From NCBI GenBank assembly GCA_015068175.1, contig SVLA01000027.1:1-16872 (forward strand): DNA of 16,872 bases, given 5' to 3'. Below the pieces are notes generated by a model. That model saw nothing but the letters and a program-made list of their open reading frames with translations. It did no database searches and was not told the origin of the DNA. The stretch comes from Oscillospiraceae bacterium. GTDB lineage: Bacteria; Bacillota_A; Clostridia; Oscillospirales; Oscillospiraceae. The translations under genes and the position numbers were made by a program. Of this stretch, positions 1 through 7,155 are shown piece after piece. The first letter of the stretch is position 1, and every line of letters begins with the position of its first letter.

Positions 1-145
1 GGCCATTCTGGTCGCCGGTCAGCTGCAGAACCGTGGGCTGGATGGAATCCAGGGTGCCGAAGCTGGTGTAATAGCTCCAGACACCCTCGGCGTTGTCGGT
101 GTCCAACTCCCATTCGCCGTTGGCACCGCCGAAGGTGTGCTTGAT
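1..145. repeat. Direct repeat copy B (partner 538-682)
   Basis: These bases match 538-682 at an exact offset of 537 bases (179 codons), with about 6 mismatches in 145. They encode the start of the second domain of the secreted protein. The copy probably continues beyond the left edge. Confidence 0.95.
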
Positions 146-790
146 CACATTGTCGGCGGGTTCTTCAGGCTGCTCTTCAGCAGGTACGGTCAGGGTGTAG
201 TCCAGAACATAGGTGGCACCGTCGCAGGCGATGTCGCCGGCGTGATGGATCAGGAAGTAGATCACATCGCCAGCTTCCACTTCCACCGTGGCTTCCATGG
301 TGTGGTTTCCTGCCGCCACAAGGGCCTGCTCCACCAACAGACCGGCGTCATTGTTCTTGAAGAACTTGGCAACCACGCCATTGCCGCCGCCATCGCCCTT
401 GGAGGCGTTCATGGTCACCTTCAGAGAACCGGCGGCTTCCATGGTCAGGGCCACAACGGGCATGGACCAGGGCTCGGATGCGCCGGGATGCATATAACCA
501 TCCTTGTTCAGGGCATAGTAGGCTTCGCCGGTGGTGCGGCCATTCTGGTCGCCGGTCAGCTGCAGAACCGTGGGCTGGATGGAATCCAGGGTGCCGAAAC
601 TGGTGTAATAGCTCCAAAGGCCCTCGGCGTTGTCGGTGTCCAGTTCCCATTCGCCGTTGGCACCGCCGAAGGTGTGCTTGATGACTGTAGCTTCACCAAC
701 GGGAGTGGTTGCTGTTACCATAGGGAGCATTGCAACAAGCAATGCCAATACGGCAACAAATGCCAGGCTTCTTTTCGTTAATTGCTTCAT
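1..790 (-). CDS. Secreted protein with 179-residue repeats, partial at the left edge
   Basis: The frame starts at ATG 788-790 and is still open at base 1, so about 263 residues are visible and the C-terminus lies outside. The start is set by AAGGAGG about 10 bases upstream. Residues 1-27 form a signal peptide (Lys/Arg start, hydrophobic 8-23, VTA cleavage-like site), with no lipobox. Residues 36-203 form one domain, predicted beta-rich (WSYYTS, HTMEATVEVEAGD), followed by a Glu/Pro linker at about 204-214. A second copy then starts at residue 215 and is nearly identical. The protein is last in the glycosidase operon, 23 bases after the GH43-type gene. I do not recognise the family. Its place, secretion and tandem domains suggest a polysaccharide-binding or wall-associated accessory protein, but that is inference; further domains outside the window could include a catalytic or cell-wall anchor module. 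Confidence 0.8.
   Translation of the reverse strand, partial: MKQLTKRSLAFVAVLALLVAMLPMVTATTPVGEATVIKHTFGGANGEWELDTDNAEGLWSYYTSFGTLDSIQPTVLQLTGDQNGRTTGEAYYALNKDGYMHPGASEPWSMPVVALTMEAAGSLKVTMNASKGDGGGNGVVAKFFKNNDAGLLVEQALVAAGNHTMEATVEVEAGDVIYFLIHHAGDIACDGATYVLDYTLTVPAEEQPEEPADNVIKHTFGGANGEWELDTDNAEGVWSYYTSFGTLDSIQPTVLQLTGDQNG
538..682. repeat. Direct repeat copy A (partner 1-145)
   Basis: First visible copy of the in-frame repeat in the secreted protein gene. Most mismatches to copy B are silent; one changes Leu to Val in the xWSYYTS motif. Near identity at DNA level points to recent duplication or gene conversion. Confidence 0.95.
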
Positions 791-813
791 TTTGATTCGT
801 CCTCCTTAATTAT

Positions 814-1797
814 TTATGAAACGGGATTCCCGTTTGCATCCTTAATTGTCAAGACACCGTTGTTGTCCTCAAGATAATAGACCACGGGGATCTCATTACC
901 CTTATCACCGCTGTTTTCGTGGAAAGCGATCCGCAGATTGCCGTCAAAATCGGTAAAGATCATGGCATGGCCGCCGTCATTGGCAAACAACGTGCCCTCG
1001 TCATGGGTCCACTCCCCCAAAACCTTGCCGGATTTGGAGCGGGAGGTGATGATGGTATACTTGCCGTTGACATATTTGGACCACAGCATGACCAGATCGC
1101 CATTGCTGGCCCTGTACATCCAGCAGCCGTCGGTGACGCCGTCATCGCTGGCTTTGTGATCCCGGGCGGAAAACAGTTTGATGTGTTCGGCACCCGGATA
1201 AACGCCGGTCAGGTCATCCTTCAGCCGCACCGCGTACATCTCGCCGTTGCCGCCCACGATCCTGGTCCATTCCCGGCAGTAGATCATGTAAGGAATGCCG
1301 TCCTCGTAATAGATATGTCCGTCCAGGCACTCCCAGTTTTCCGGCGTGATGCGCTCACTGATGATCTCATAAACGCCGTTGGCTTTGTCCGCCTTCAGAA
1401 TATAGCAGCCGCGCAGATCGCCGGCAGCCGCATTTCCCTTCAGGCTGGCCACAATGTAGTAATTGCCGTCCAGGCAATAGAACTCCGGTGCCCAGCTCTG
1501 GTCGTACTGTCCGTCGTTATAGAACACCGTCGTGTAGCCGCCCCAGTTCTGCAGATCCTTGCTCTGATAGCAGGCGATCTCCTGGGCCGAGGACACGGAC
1601 TTCAAAAAGCCGATCATGTAATAGGTGTTGGTTGCCGGGTCCGGCATGATGCACAGATCCCGGAAGGGCAGATCTGCCAGATCAATGCCGTAATTGACCT
1701 TATCCCCGGTGGGCGTTGGGGGTGTGGTACTGCAGCCGCAGATCGCTGACAGCAGCAGCGGCAGCGCCAAAAGTAATGCTCCGATCTTCAATTTCAT
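814..1797 (-). CDS. GH43-type five-bladed beta-propeller glycosidase, lipoprotein
   Basis: A 327-residue surface lipoprotein. Residues 1-22 carry a lipoprotein signal ending in SAICGC, with Cys22 the likely lipidated residue. The rest matches one clade of family 43 glycosidases: an early Asp in FRDLCIMPDP (Asp47, candidate base), WAPEFY at 102-107, a CLDGHIYYEDGIPYMIYC block at 158-174, CREW with Glu176 where relatives have CHEW, VTDG at 221-224, LVMLWS at 235-240, and NDGGHAMIFTDFDG at 273-286 (His277). Such enzymes usually remove or cleave alpha-L-arabinofuranosyl or beta-xylosyl linkages; the substrate here is not determined. The start is ATG 1795-1797, placed 8 bases after GGAG; an in-frame GTG three codons upstream would overlap that ribosome binding site. 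It lies between the esterase and the repeat protein in one operon. Confidence 0.85.
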   Translation of the reverse strand: MKLKIGALLLALPLLLSAICGCSTTPPTPTGDKVNYGIDLADLPFRDLCIMPDPATNTYYMIGFLKSVSSAQEIACYQSKDLQNWGGYTTVFYNDGQYDQSWAPEFYCLDGNYYIVASLKGNAAAGDLRGCYILKADKANGVYEIISERITPENWECLDGHIYYEDGIPYMIYCREWTRIVGGNGEMYAVRLKDDLTGVYPGAEHIKLFSARDHKASDDGVTDGCWMYRASNGDLVMLWSKYVNGKYTIITSRSKSGKVLGEWTHDEGTLFANDGGHAMIFTDFDGNLRIAFHENSGDKGNEIPVVYYLEDNNGVLTIKDANGNPVS

Positions 1798-1812
1798 AAT
1801 ACGCACTCCTCT

Positions 1813-2820
1813 TTATTTTGTTTTGTTGTTCACTTCCATCAGCTTGTTTCCGTACCGAATGCCCAGCTTCTCCATATCCGACCAGTTGTAATGGTATCGG
1901 TCGGTGCCCACCACATTGCCGTTTTGATCCACCAGGACAAAGTCGGATGTATCGACCAAATATACGTTTTCCATTTCCGCCGCCACATCCGCCAGCATGG
2001 CGTTGAACTTGGGGGCGTAGGGGTTATTGTAGCCGTCAAAACTGGTGCAGATCTCGCCCATCACGAAGGGCATCCGCAAAAGGCTTTCATCCCCGGTGAT
2101 CTCCGCCAGGTCCTTGCGAATATCCTCAATAAAGGTCTTGATCAGGTTTTCGTAAGCTCTGTAATAGGGCAGATCGCTGGAACCCTGATTCCACGCCATG
2201 CCCTTGACCACGGGATGATAGCCTTCATCCACCAGCTTGTTGTAAACCAGCCGGAAGTTTTCCACGAACCAGTAATACTGGAAACCCATGGAGTCAGGGG
2301 TCTTTCCGGGATCATATCCTTCATCCCACAGAGAACGGGGATACCAGTTACCCGCGGAAAATTCCACATTCAGCAGATTGGTGGCGCCGGCCGCGGACTT
2401 GAAGATAAAGGCCTTGGTTTCTCCGGTGTAATATTCATTCAGGACCTGGGCCATACCGTATTCCGGGCCGACTCTGGTCGTTGTGCCGCCGTAGCCGGCT
2501 TTCACTTCCCAATAGAAGTGGTTCAGATTGTACTGACCGGAAGGGATGCCGGTCCGCATCATTTCACAGCAGCCGGCATAACCCACATTGGTGTAAAGCC
2601 CGGTCAACTGACCCTTGTGTTCCGTGGAGCCCACCGCATTGGATTGGCCACCAATCAGGTAAAGTTCGATCAGTTTACCCTTGGGTTCGTCATTGATCGT
2701 AGGTTGAGATGTTGCAGAATCTTCCATATTATTCCCTCCGTTTTGGGTGTTCTGGCAGCCGCAGAATGCGGAGATTATCAGCAATGCCACCAACAACACC
2801 ACGCCTATTCTTTTTTTCAC
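1813..2820 (-). CDS. SGNH/CE6-type carbohydrate esterase (sialate O-acetylesterase-like), lipoprotein
   Basis: A 335-residue surface lipoprotein. It carries the hallmarks of the SASA/CE6 branch of SGNH esterases: YLIGGQSNAVG at 54-64 with Ser60 as nucleophile, a central MAWNQGSSD block (relatives have WHQGExD), and DRYHYN near the C-terminus with Asp307 and His310 completing the triad. Family members remove acetyl groups from sugars, for example xylan, pectin or sialic acid. The signal peptide ends in ISAFCGC (Cys22 likely lipidated), followed by a Gln/Asn/Gly-rich linker. The start chosen is GTG at 2818-2820, since AAAGGAG sits 8-10 bases upstream; an ATG at 2836-2838, six codons earlier, lies inside that ribosome binding site. 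It is second in the operon, 33 bases after the GH36 gene and 15 bases before the GH43-type gene, which suggests it removes acyl groups that block the glycosidases. Confidence 0.85.
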   Translation of the reverse strand: MKKRIGVVLLVALLIISAFCGCQNTQNGGNNMEDSATSQPTINDEPKGKLIELYLIGGQSNAVGSTEHKGQLTGLYTNVGYAGCCEMMRTGIPSGQYNLNHFYWEVKAGYGGTTTRVGPEYGMAQVLNEYYTGETKAFIFKSAAGATNLLNVEFSAGNWYPRSLWDEGYDPGKTPDSMGFQYYWFVENFRLVYNKLVDEGYHPVVKGMAWNQGSSDLPYYRAYENLIKTFIEDIRKDLAEITGDESLLRMPFVMGEICTSFDGYNNPYAPKFNAMLADVAAEMENVYLVDTSDFVLVDQNGNVVGTDRYHYNWSDMEKLGIRYGNKLMEVNNKTK

Positions 2821-2853
2821 AATATACGCTCCTTTCATTATTGGTTTTAAGCA

Positions 2854-4935
2854 TTAGTCCTCTTTCTTTTTGAGGTGGATTACACAAGCATCGAAATCGT
2901 CCACACCAACGCACAGCTGGCCATTTCTCTGCTCCAGCAAAACATTTTCAGGAGCAATGATATCGCTGATCTCATAGTTTTCCAGCCACGGATGTTGTAG
3001 CACGATGGGTTGGGAATTCTTAAAGCCGTGTACAATGGCAAGTGCGCCGCTTCCATCTTTGCTGATTTTCAGCACCGCCTGCTCACCGATCAAATCACGG
3101 TACTTCAAGTCGGTATCACCGAAATAATAATTCTCGTCATCTTGCAGAATGTAGGTTACTTTCTTATATAAATCCACAAACTGTTTGACCAGAATTTCCT
3201 TTTCCCGAGAGAGCGCTGCCACGTCACCGGACAGGCACATTCTGCCAAAGAAGGTCTTTGCGATGGTGTAGCGAATATCGCCAATAGAATATCCGTCATT
3301 CACGACAGCCCAGATCTGATTTTTCCTTGTGGGACAGAACCGGTTGACATTGGCCGCCACCACGGCGCCTTCGTGAACCTCGTGAGCATCGGAAAACGAG
3401 GTCATATCTGCCAGGGAGAGGAATTTGGGTTCGATCCTGTGGCCGCCGGAGGAACAGGACTCGATCACGATATCCGGAATGGCTTCCCGCAGTTCCCGGA
3501 AGAAGTCCAGCACAGCCTCGATCTGCCGGGAAAGTCCGTCACCAAAAGAGTCGCCGCCGTCACAGCCGATACCGATACATTCGTTGTAGTCCACCTTGAT
3601 GTATCCGAAGCCATTCTCCTTGAGGAAACCGATGACTTTTTCCCGCAGATGCTGCCGGACCGTTTCTTTTCTGAAATCCAGGAATGCCCGTTCGCCGGCC
3701 ACGATGCGGTGTCCGTCCCGGGTCAGGAACAAATCGTCCCGCTTGTAGGTCTCCGCCATATAGGAAACACACTCAAACTCGAACCAGATGCCCGGGATCA
3801 TCCCCAGTTCCCAGATCTGCCTGGCGGTTTCCGCAACGCCTTGGGGGAACGCCTCCTCATTGACAACGAAATCGCCCACATGGGTGGACCATTTGCTGGG
3901 ACTGTCACAGTACCAGCCGGCGTCCATCACGAAGTAGTCCGCGCCGTACTCCCTGGCTTTCTTCGCCGCCCGGATCACATTTGCGTGGGTGGGTCCGCCC
4001 CAGGAGAAGCAATACTCGTTGAAGATCACCGGCAGCTTGCTTTCCTGCTGTGTGAATACTTCCCTATTCAGCGCACTGCGAAGCCGGTTATAAACATCGT
4101 CCACATTGCCTTGACAAACCGTTATGTACGCGGCTGGTGTGGTCAATCTGCCGCCTGCGGGAATGACCTTCCGGACATGGCCGTACTCGTAATCCGCCGT
4201 GCCGCCGCTGACGGATATATTTCTGTTGTACCGGGCCACTTCCATCTGCCAGGAGCAGGGTGCCTCCATAAATACGCCCCAGCAGGTCTCATTGCCTGCA
4301 TCCTCCAGCGACACAAAGGGGAAATACCGCTGAACAGGCATGGAACCGACGGAACCGAACTTCTCCACCCGCAGACCCCAGTTTGCCCAGGATTGTTCTA
4401 AGCCTGCCGTTTCGATCTTTCTGCACTCGGGTCTGCCTTCCGCACTCCAGTTGCCCATCAGACGGTGGATATACAGATCCCCCACCTCTTTGAACGGCGA
4501 AACACCGGAGATGCTGAATGCTGCAAACATTTCCACCGTCACCGCTTCCGCGCCGTTATTCTTCAAGACATTCCAGGTCGTAATATACGGATCCTTTTCC
4601 CGATACACGATCACATTCTCAACCACAATGTTCCGATCGTTTTCAAAAACCGTGACGATCCTCTTTTTGCCGTTCTCTGTACAGACAGTCTGTCCCTGCA
4701 GCCGAAGGGACCCGGTGGTGGAAGAATTGCGCATCGTCTGGCCGGAAGAATAGTTGGCAAACCGCACGTCCCCCAGCAGCGAAAGCTGCGCCATGCTGTC
4801 CTGACCTTCATCGCCATCGATGTCCACATCCTGCTCCCTGCAGGTAGGTACCAGATTCAGGGACACGGTTCCGTTGGTATCAAAAAAGAGCAACGTCATA
4901 TCCCCAACCTTTTCCCTAAAAGCCAGCTTCTTCAT
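2854..4935 (-). CDS. GH36-family alpha-galactosidase-like glycosidase
   Basis: A 693-residue enzyme of clan GH-D. Residues 1-280 form the N-terminal beta-sandwich, about 300-600 the (beta/alpha)8 barrel and 610-693 the C-terminal beta domain, close to usual GH36 size. Catalytic signatures are VMDAGWY at 336-342, IKVDYN at 446-451 (Asp449, predicted nucleophile) and ESCSSGGHR at 492-500, followed by SFSDAHE with Asp516 as the likely acid/base. No signal peptide is present, so it acts in the cytoplasm on imported oligosaccharides. The nucleophile motif reads KVDYN rather than the KWDMN of classic alpha-galactosidases, so specificity may differ (alpha-N-acetylgalactosaminidase is one option). 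The start ATG 4933-4935 follows AAAGGAG at 7 bases. It is the promoter-proximal gene of the leftward operon and diverges from the AraC-type regulator. Confidence 0.88.
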   Translation of the reverse strand: MKKLAFREKVGDMTLLFFDTNGTVSLNLVPTCREQDVDIDGDEGQDSMAQLSLLGDVRFANYSSGQTMRNSSTTGSLRLQGQTVCTENGKKRIVTVFENDRNIVVENVIVYREKDPYITTWNVLKNNGAEAVTVEMFAAFSISGVSPFKEVGDLYIHRLMGNWSAEGRPECRKIETAGLEQSWANWGLRVEKFGSVGSMPVQRYFPFVSLEDAGNETCWGVFMEAPCSWQMEVARYNRNISVSGGTADYEYGHVRKVIPAGGRLTTPAAYITVCQGNVDDVYNRLRSALNREVFTQQESKLPVIFNEYCFSWGGPTHANVIRAAKKAREYGADYFVMDAGWYCDSPSKWSTHVGDFVVNEEAFPQGVAETARQIWELGMIPGIWFEFECVSYMAETYKRDDLFLTRDGHRIVAGERAFLDFRKETVRQHLREKVIGFLKENGFGYIKVDYNECIGIGCDGGDSFGDGLSRQIEAVLDFFRELREAIPDIVIESCSSGGHRIEPKFLSLADMTSFSDAHEVHEGAVVAANVNRFCPTRKNQIWAVVNDGYSIGDIRYTIAKTFFGRMCLSGDVAALSREKEILVKQFVDLYKKVTYILQDDENYYFGDTDLKYRDLIGEQAVLKISKDGSGALAIVHGFKNSQPIVLQHPWLENYEISDIIAPENVLLEQRNGQLCVGVDDFDACVIHLKKKED

Positions 4936-5123
4936 TCCGCTTCTCCTTTCAGTGTTCCCTCATTATGTGTTTTTGTTTTTGCATATTGTACCGTCTTCTT
5001 CAGCCGCCCAGCTTGGACTTTTCTGCTGTCTATCCATAACATCCAATTTTTTCCTGCTATGTTTGGCATAGATTTATCATTTTATATAAATATACCATCC
5101 AGAATACCTATGCAACAAGAGTC

Positions 5124-5137
5124 AATTGCACGCAATT
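5124..5137. promoter_or_regulatory. Inverted repeat AATTGC-AC-GCAATT, candidate operator
   Basis: A perfect 6+2+6 inverted repeat in the 295-base divergent intergenic region, 35 bases upstream of the araC-type -35 box. On the minus strand it overlaps a TTGACT-like element (5120-5125), so a protein bound here could act on both directions. AraC proteins more often bind direct repeats, so the binder is uncertain. The rest of 4936-5230 is AT-rich; I see no clear consensus promoter for the leftward operon, only TATATT-like sequence near 5089-5094. Confidence 0.4.
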
Positions 5138-5172
5138 ATTTGTCATATCGTCCACAGACACGTCCTCAATTC

Positions 5173-5202
5173 TTGACAAATGTACCCATGGCCGTATATA
5201 AT
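5173..5202 (+). promoter_or_regulatory. Promoter of the AraC-type regulator gene
   Basis: A perfect -35 TTGACA (5173-5178) and a perfect -10 TATAAT (5197-5202) are separated by 18 bases. Transcription would start near 5209, giving a leader of about 20 bases that contains the ribosome binding site. Confidence 0.85.
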
Positions 5203-5230
5203 AATCTCAAGAATCCAGGAGGTGATTCAA

Positions 5231-6127
5231 ATGATCGACATTATTGATGTGCGCCATTCCTGCCCTGAGCCTGCCGGCATTACCATCGAACGGCCTTTGG
5301 GGCATCCCTCCTATACGTTTCTGCACCTGTACAACCCCGTGGATATTATGCTCAACGGCCAAATCATCCGTACCGAACCCCACGCATGTATTCTCTACAA
5401 TCAATTCACCCCCCAGTATCTCCATTCCGATGTCCCGCTTCTGAATGACTGGATCCATTTCGGTCCCGGTCTGGACCAGTATTTCCTGGTCTACGGTCTG
5501 CAGTATGATACCGTTTTCTACCCGGAGAATCCGGACCTGATCACCCTGATCATCCGGGAAATGGAGCAGGAATTCTACACCTATCAGCCACACAAAGAAA
5601 AACTTCTTACCGCAAAAACGGATGAACTGTTTATTAAGTGCGCCCGCTTGATCAGTAAAGAATCCGCCCATGTTCCCAGCGATTTCGTTCTTCAATTTAC
5701 CTACCTGCGTACAGTCATATTGTCTCAGCCCGGTAAAAACTGGACCATCAGCGCAATGGCTTCGCAGGTTGGTCTGGGGCGGTCTAAGTTTCATTCCATT
5801 TACAAATCTCTGTTCGGCATTTCCCCCATCAACGACCTCATCAATATGCGCATCTCCACCGCCAAGACGCTGCTGCTGCACAGCAACAGCAGTATTTCAG
5901 CAATCGCCGAACAGTTGGGATACAACAACCTTGCCCACTTTACAAAACAGTTCCGCGCCATTGTGGGGCTGTCTCCCGGACAATACCGGGCTTCGCCCCA
6001 AAGCGACAGCGACCGCCCCGCGCGCGTGGACATGACACAAATTTTGGCCGACACGCTGGCTTATCACTATCACACGCAGCAGCAATACCACGAGGTCCGC
6101 TACATCAAGCCAACCAAATCTCCCTGA
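5231..6127 (+). CDS. AraC-family transcriptional regulator
   Basis: A 298-residue regulator. The C-terminal DNA-binding domain (about 168-255) has two helix-turn-helix units: WTISAMASQVGLGRSKFHSIYK at about 171-192 and SISAIAEQLGYNNLAHFTKQF at about 221-241. It closes with the family signature GLSPGQYR. The N-terminal 150 residues resemble an AraC cupin sugar-sensing domain (HLYNP, a Gln/Asn/His-rich stretch, then NDWIHF). A tail of about 45 residues follows the HTH. The start is ATG 5231 because AGGAGGTGA lies 5 bases upstream and the promoter -10 ends at 5202; a longer in-frame ATG at 5180 falls inside the promoter. It diverges from the glycosidase operon and is its likely activator, responding to a released sugar. 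Confidence 0.9.
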   Translation: MIDIIDVRHSCPEPAGITIERPLGHPSYTFLHLYNPVDIMLNGQIIRTEPHACILYNQFTPQYLHSDVPLLNDWIHFGPGLDQYFLVYGLQYDTVFYPENPDLITLIIREMEQEFYTYQPHKEKLLTAKTDELFIKCARLISKESAHVPSDFVLQFTYLRTVILSQPGKNWTISAMASQVGLGRSKFHSIYKSLFGISPINDLINMRISTAKTLLLHSNSSISAIAEQLGYNNLAHFTKQFRAIVGLSPGQYRASPQSDSDRPARVDMTQILADTLAYHYHTQQQYHEVRYIKPTKSP

Positions 6128-6132
6128 CTCCG

Positions 6133-6160
6133 TTGCATATTTTCTTTTTTGTGGTAGGAT
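6133..6160 (+). promoter_or_regulatory. Putative promoter of the SGNH remnant
   Basis: TTGCAT (6133-6138) and TAGGAT (6155-6160) are separated by 16 bases, just after the AraC-type stop codon and 26 bases before the small ORF. It is a moderate match only. Confidence 0.4.
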
Positions 6161-6186
6161 ATTTCCAAAAAGTGTGGGGTGGCAAT

Positions 6187-6300
6187 ATGCGTTTGGTTTC
6201 TTTGGTTGGGGAGTCGATCAGTACGTTTGCGGGATACAATCCGGACGGCTACGCTGTCTTTTATGATGCCGATACACAGCATAGTGCCAAGATTTCCTAA
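6187..6300 (+). pseudogene. Remnant of an SGNH/GDSL hydrolase N-terminus (37 codons)
   Basis: ATG 6187 to TAA 6298-6300 encodes 37 residues. They resemble the first residues of a family of bacterial SGNH/GDSL hydrolases: VSLVGESISTFAGYNPDGYA, then VFYDADTQ. Intact relatives as I recall them start with an ILGDSISTFEGYNP type block and exceed 200 residues, so only the nucleophile block remains (Ser in GESIS, with Asp replaced by Glu). The upstream ribosome binding site is weak (GGGGTGG). The stop is followed at once by a strong hairpin terminator. This looks like a gene whose body was deleted between the N-terminus and the terminator; alternatively it is a real 37-residue peptide. It is unrelated in sequence to the CE6-type esterase of the operon. 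With 6128-6448 it makes up a 321-base stretch without a full gene. Confidence 0.55.
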
Positions 6301-6332
6301 AAGATCGCCACCCGTTTTGGGTGGCGATCTTT
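6300..6332. terminator. Hairpin terminator, probably bidirectional
   Basis: A 14-base-pair stem (6300-6313 with 6319-6332) closes a GTTTT loop. TCTT follows on the plus strand and TTTT on the minus strand. It ends the remnant and probably also araC transcription, since no terminator lies between them. Confidence 0.85.
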
Positions 6333-6389
6333 CTTGCAGGCCTGCCCGTCCATGGCCGCTCCTATGGCATTCACCGGCGGTGTTCCTTA

Positions 6390-6418
6390 TTGACGAAGCA
6401 GGGTCTTTGTCGTATAAT
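6390..6418 (+). promoter_or_regulatory. Promoter of the HD-domain gene
   Basis: TTGACG (6390-6395) and TATAAT (6413-6418) with a 17-base spacer, 30 bases before the start codon: close to consensus. Confidence 0.85.
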
Positions 6419-6448
6419 GGGGCCATCAACAGAAAAGGAGTTTTGGTT

Positions 6449-7012
6449 ATGCTGACTTTGAAATGGGCGGAAGAACTGCTGAAGACCACCACCACGGAGG
6501 AGCATCTGCTTCTCCACGCCCGGAATGTTTCCGTGGCCATGGGCGGCATGGCGGAGCATTTCGGTGAGGACAAACAGTGGTGGATGGCCATTGGCTATCT
6601 TCACGATTACGATTACGAACAGCATCCCGATGCCCATCTGCAATTCACTCAGCAGGAACTGCTGGCGCAGGGCCTGACAGAGGTGGAAGTTCGGGCCATT
6701 CTGGCCCACGGCTACGGCCATTGCAATGACGTGGAGCCGGTGACGGTGCTGGAAAAGTCCCTGTATACCGTGGATGAACTCACCGGCATCATCCAGGCGG
6801 CGGCCCGGATGCGGCCCCTGGGCATCACCGACATGGAGACCGCCAGCTTCATGAAGAAATTCAAGGACAAGAAATTCGCCGCCAAATGCGACCGGGAAGT
6901 GATCCGCAAGGGCAGCGAAATGCTGGGCATGGAGGTCCGGGATGTGGCCGCCATCTGCATCGCCGCCATGAAGGCCCACGCCGAAGAACTGCAGTTGGGT
7001 CCCAGGGAATGA
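6449..7012 (+). CDS. HD-domain metal-dependent hydrolase
   Basis: A 187-residue cytoplasmic protein. The HD superfamily ligands can be traced: His23 in LLLHARNV, the His52-Asp53 doublet in YLHDYDYE, further histidines at His87 and His91 (ILAHGYGHC), and Asp109 in YTVDELTG. HD proteins are usually phosphohydrolases of nucleotides or phosphoesters; the substrate cannot be read here. The spacing is that of the small HDIG-type proteins common in Clostridia. The start ATG 6449 follows AAAAGGAG at 8 bases and has its own consensus promoter. The frame stays open upstream past 6179, but that extension crosses the promoter and the previous terminator, so it is not used. The gene is monocistronic, with terminators on both sides. 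Confidence 0.85.
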   Translation: MLTLKWAEELLKTTTTEEHLLLHARNVSVAMGGMAEHFGEDKQWWMAIGYLHDYDYEQHPDAHLQFTQQELLAQGLTEVEVRAILAHGYGHCNDVEPVTVLEKSLYTVDELTGIIQAAARMRPLGITDMETASFMKKFKDKKFAAKCDREVIRKGSEMLGMEVRDVAAICIAAMKAHAEELQLGPRE

Positions 7013-7019
7013 TCCCCCG

Positions 7020-7052
7020 CCCGCACAGCGAAAGGCTGTGCGGGATTTTTTT
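7020..7052 (+). terminator. Rho-independent terminator of the HD gene
   Basis: CCCGCACAGC pairs with GCTGTGCGGG (10 base pairs, GAAAG loop), followed by ATTTTTTT; it begins 8 bases after the stop codon. Confidence 0.95.
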
Positions 7053-7112
7053 GCGATGCCGCTGTAGTGGGCGAGCATTGCTCGTCATGGTTTCTCCTCG
7101 AGGAAAATGCCA

Positions 7113-7144
7113 GAACGCCGGCAGGAGCGTTCCTGCCGGCGTTC
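7113..7144 (-). terminator. Terminator of the CvpA-like gene
   Basis: A perfect 14-base-pair stem (7113-7126 with 7131-7144) with a 4-base loop lies just after the minus-strand stop at 7156. On that strand it is followed by TGGCATTTTCC, so the U-rich part is weak. Confidence 0.8.
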
Positions 7145-7155
7145 GGATATTCAGA

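Noticed and set aside
137..781. 214-codon plus-strand frame and a 100-codon minus-strand frame at the left end
   Set aside because: Both are out of frame with the secreted protein that has a signal peptide, a perfect ribosome binding site and an in-frame repeat.
5180..5230. Longer AraC-type protein starting at ATG 5180
   Set aside because: That ATG lies inside the promoter spacer; the start at 5231 has AGGAGGTGA at correct distance.
7056..7105. Short inverted repeats (CGAGCA/TGCTCG and TTTCTCCTCGAGGAAAA) between two terminators
   Set aside because: Short and isolated, with no promoter, partner copy or conserved family; likely chance.
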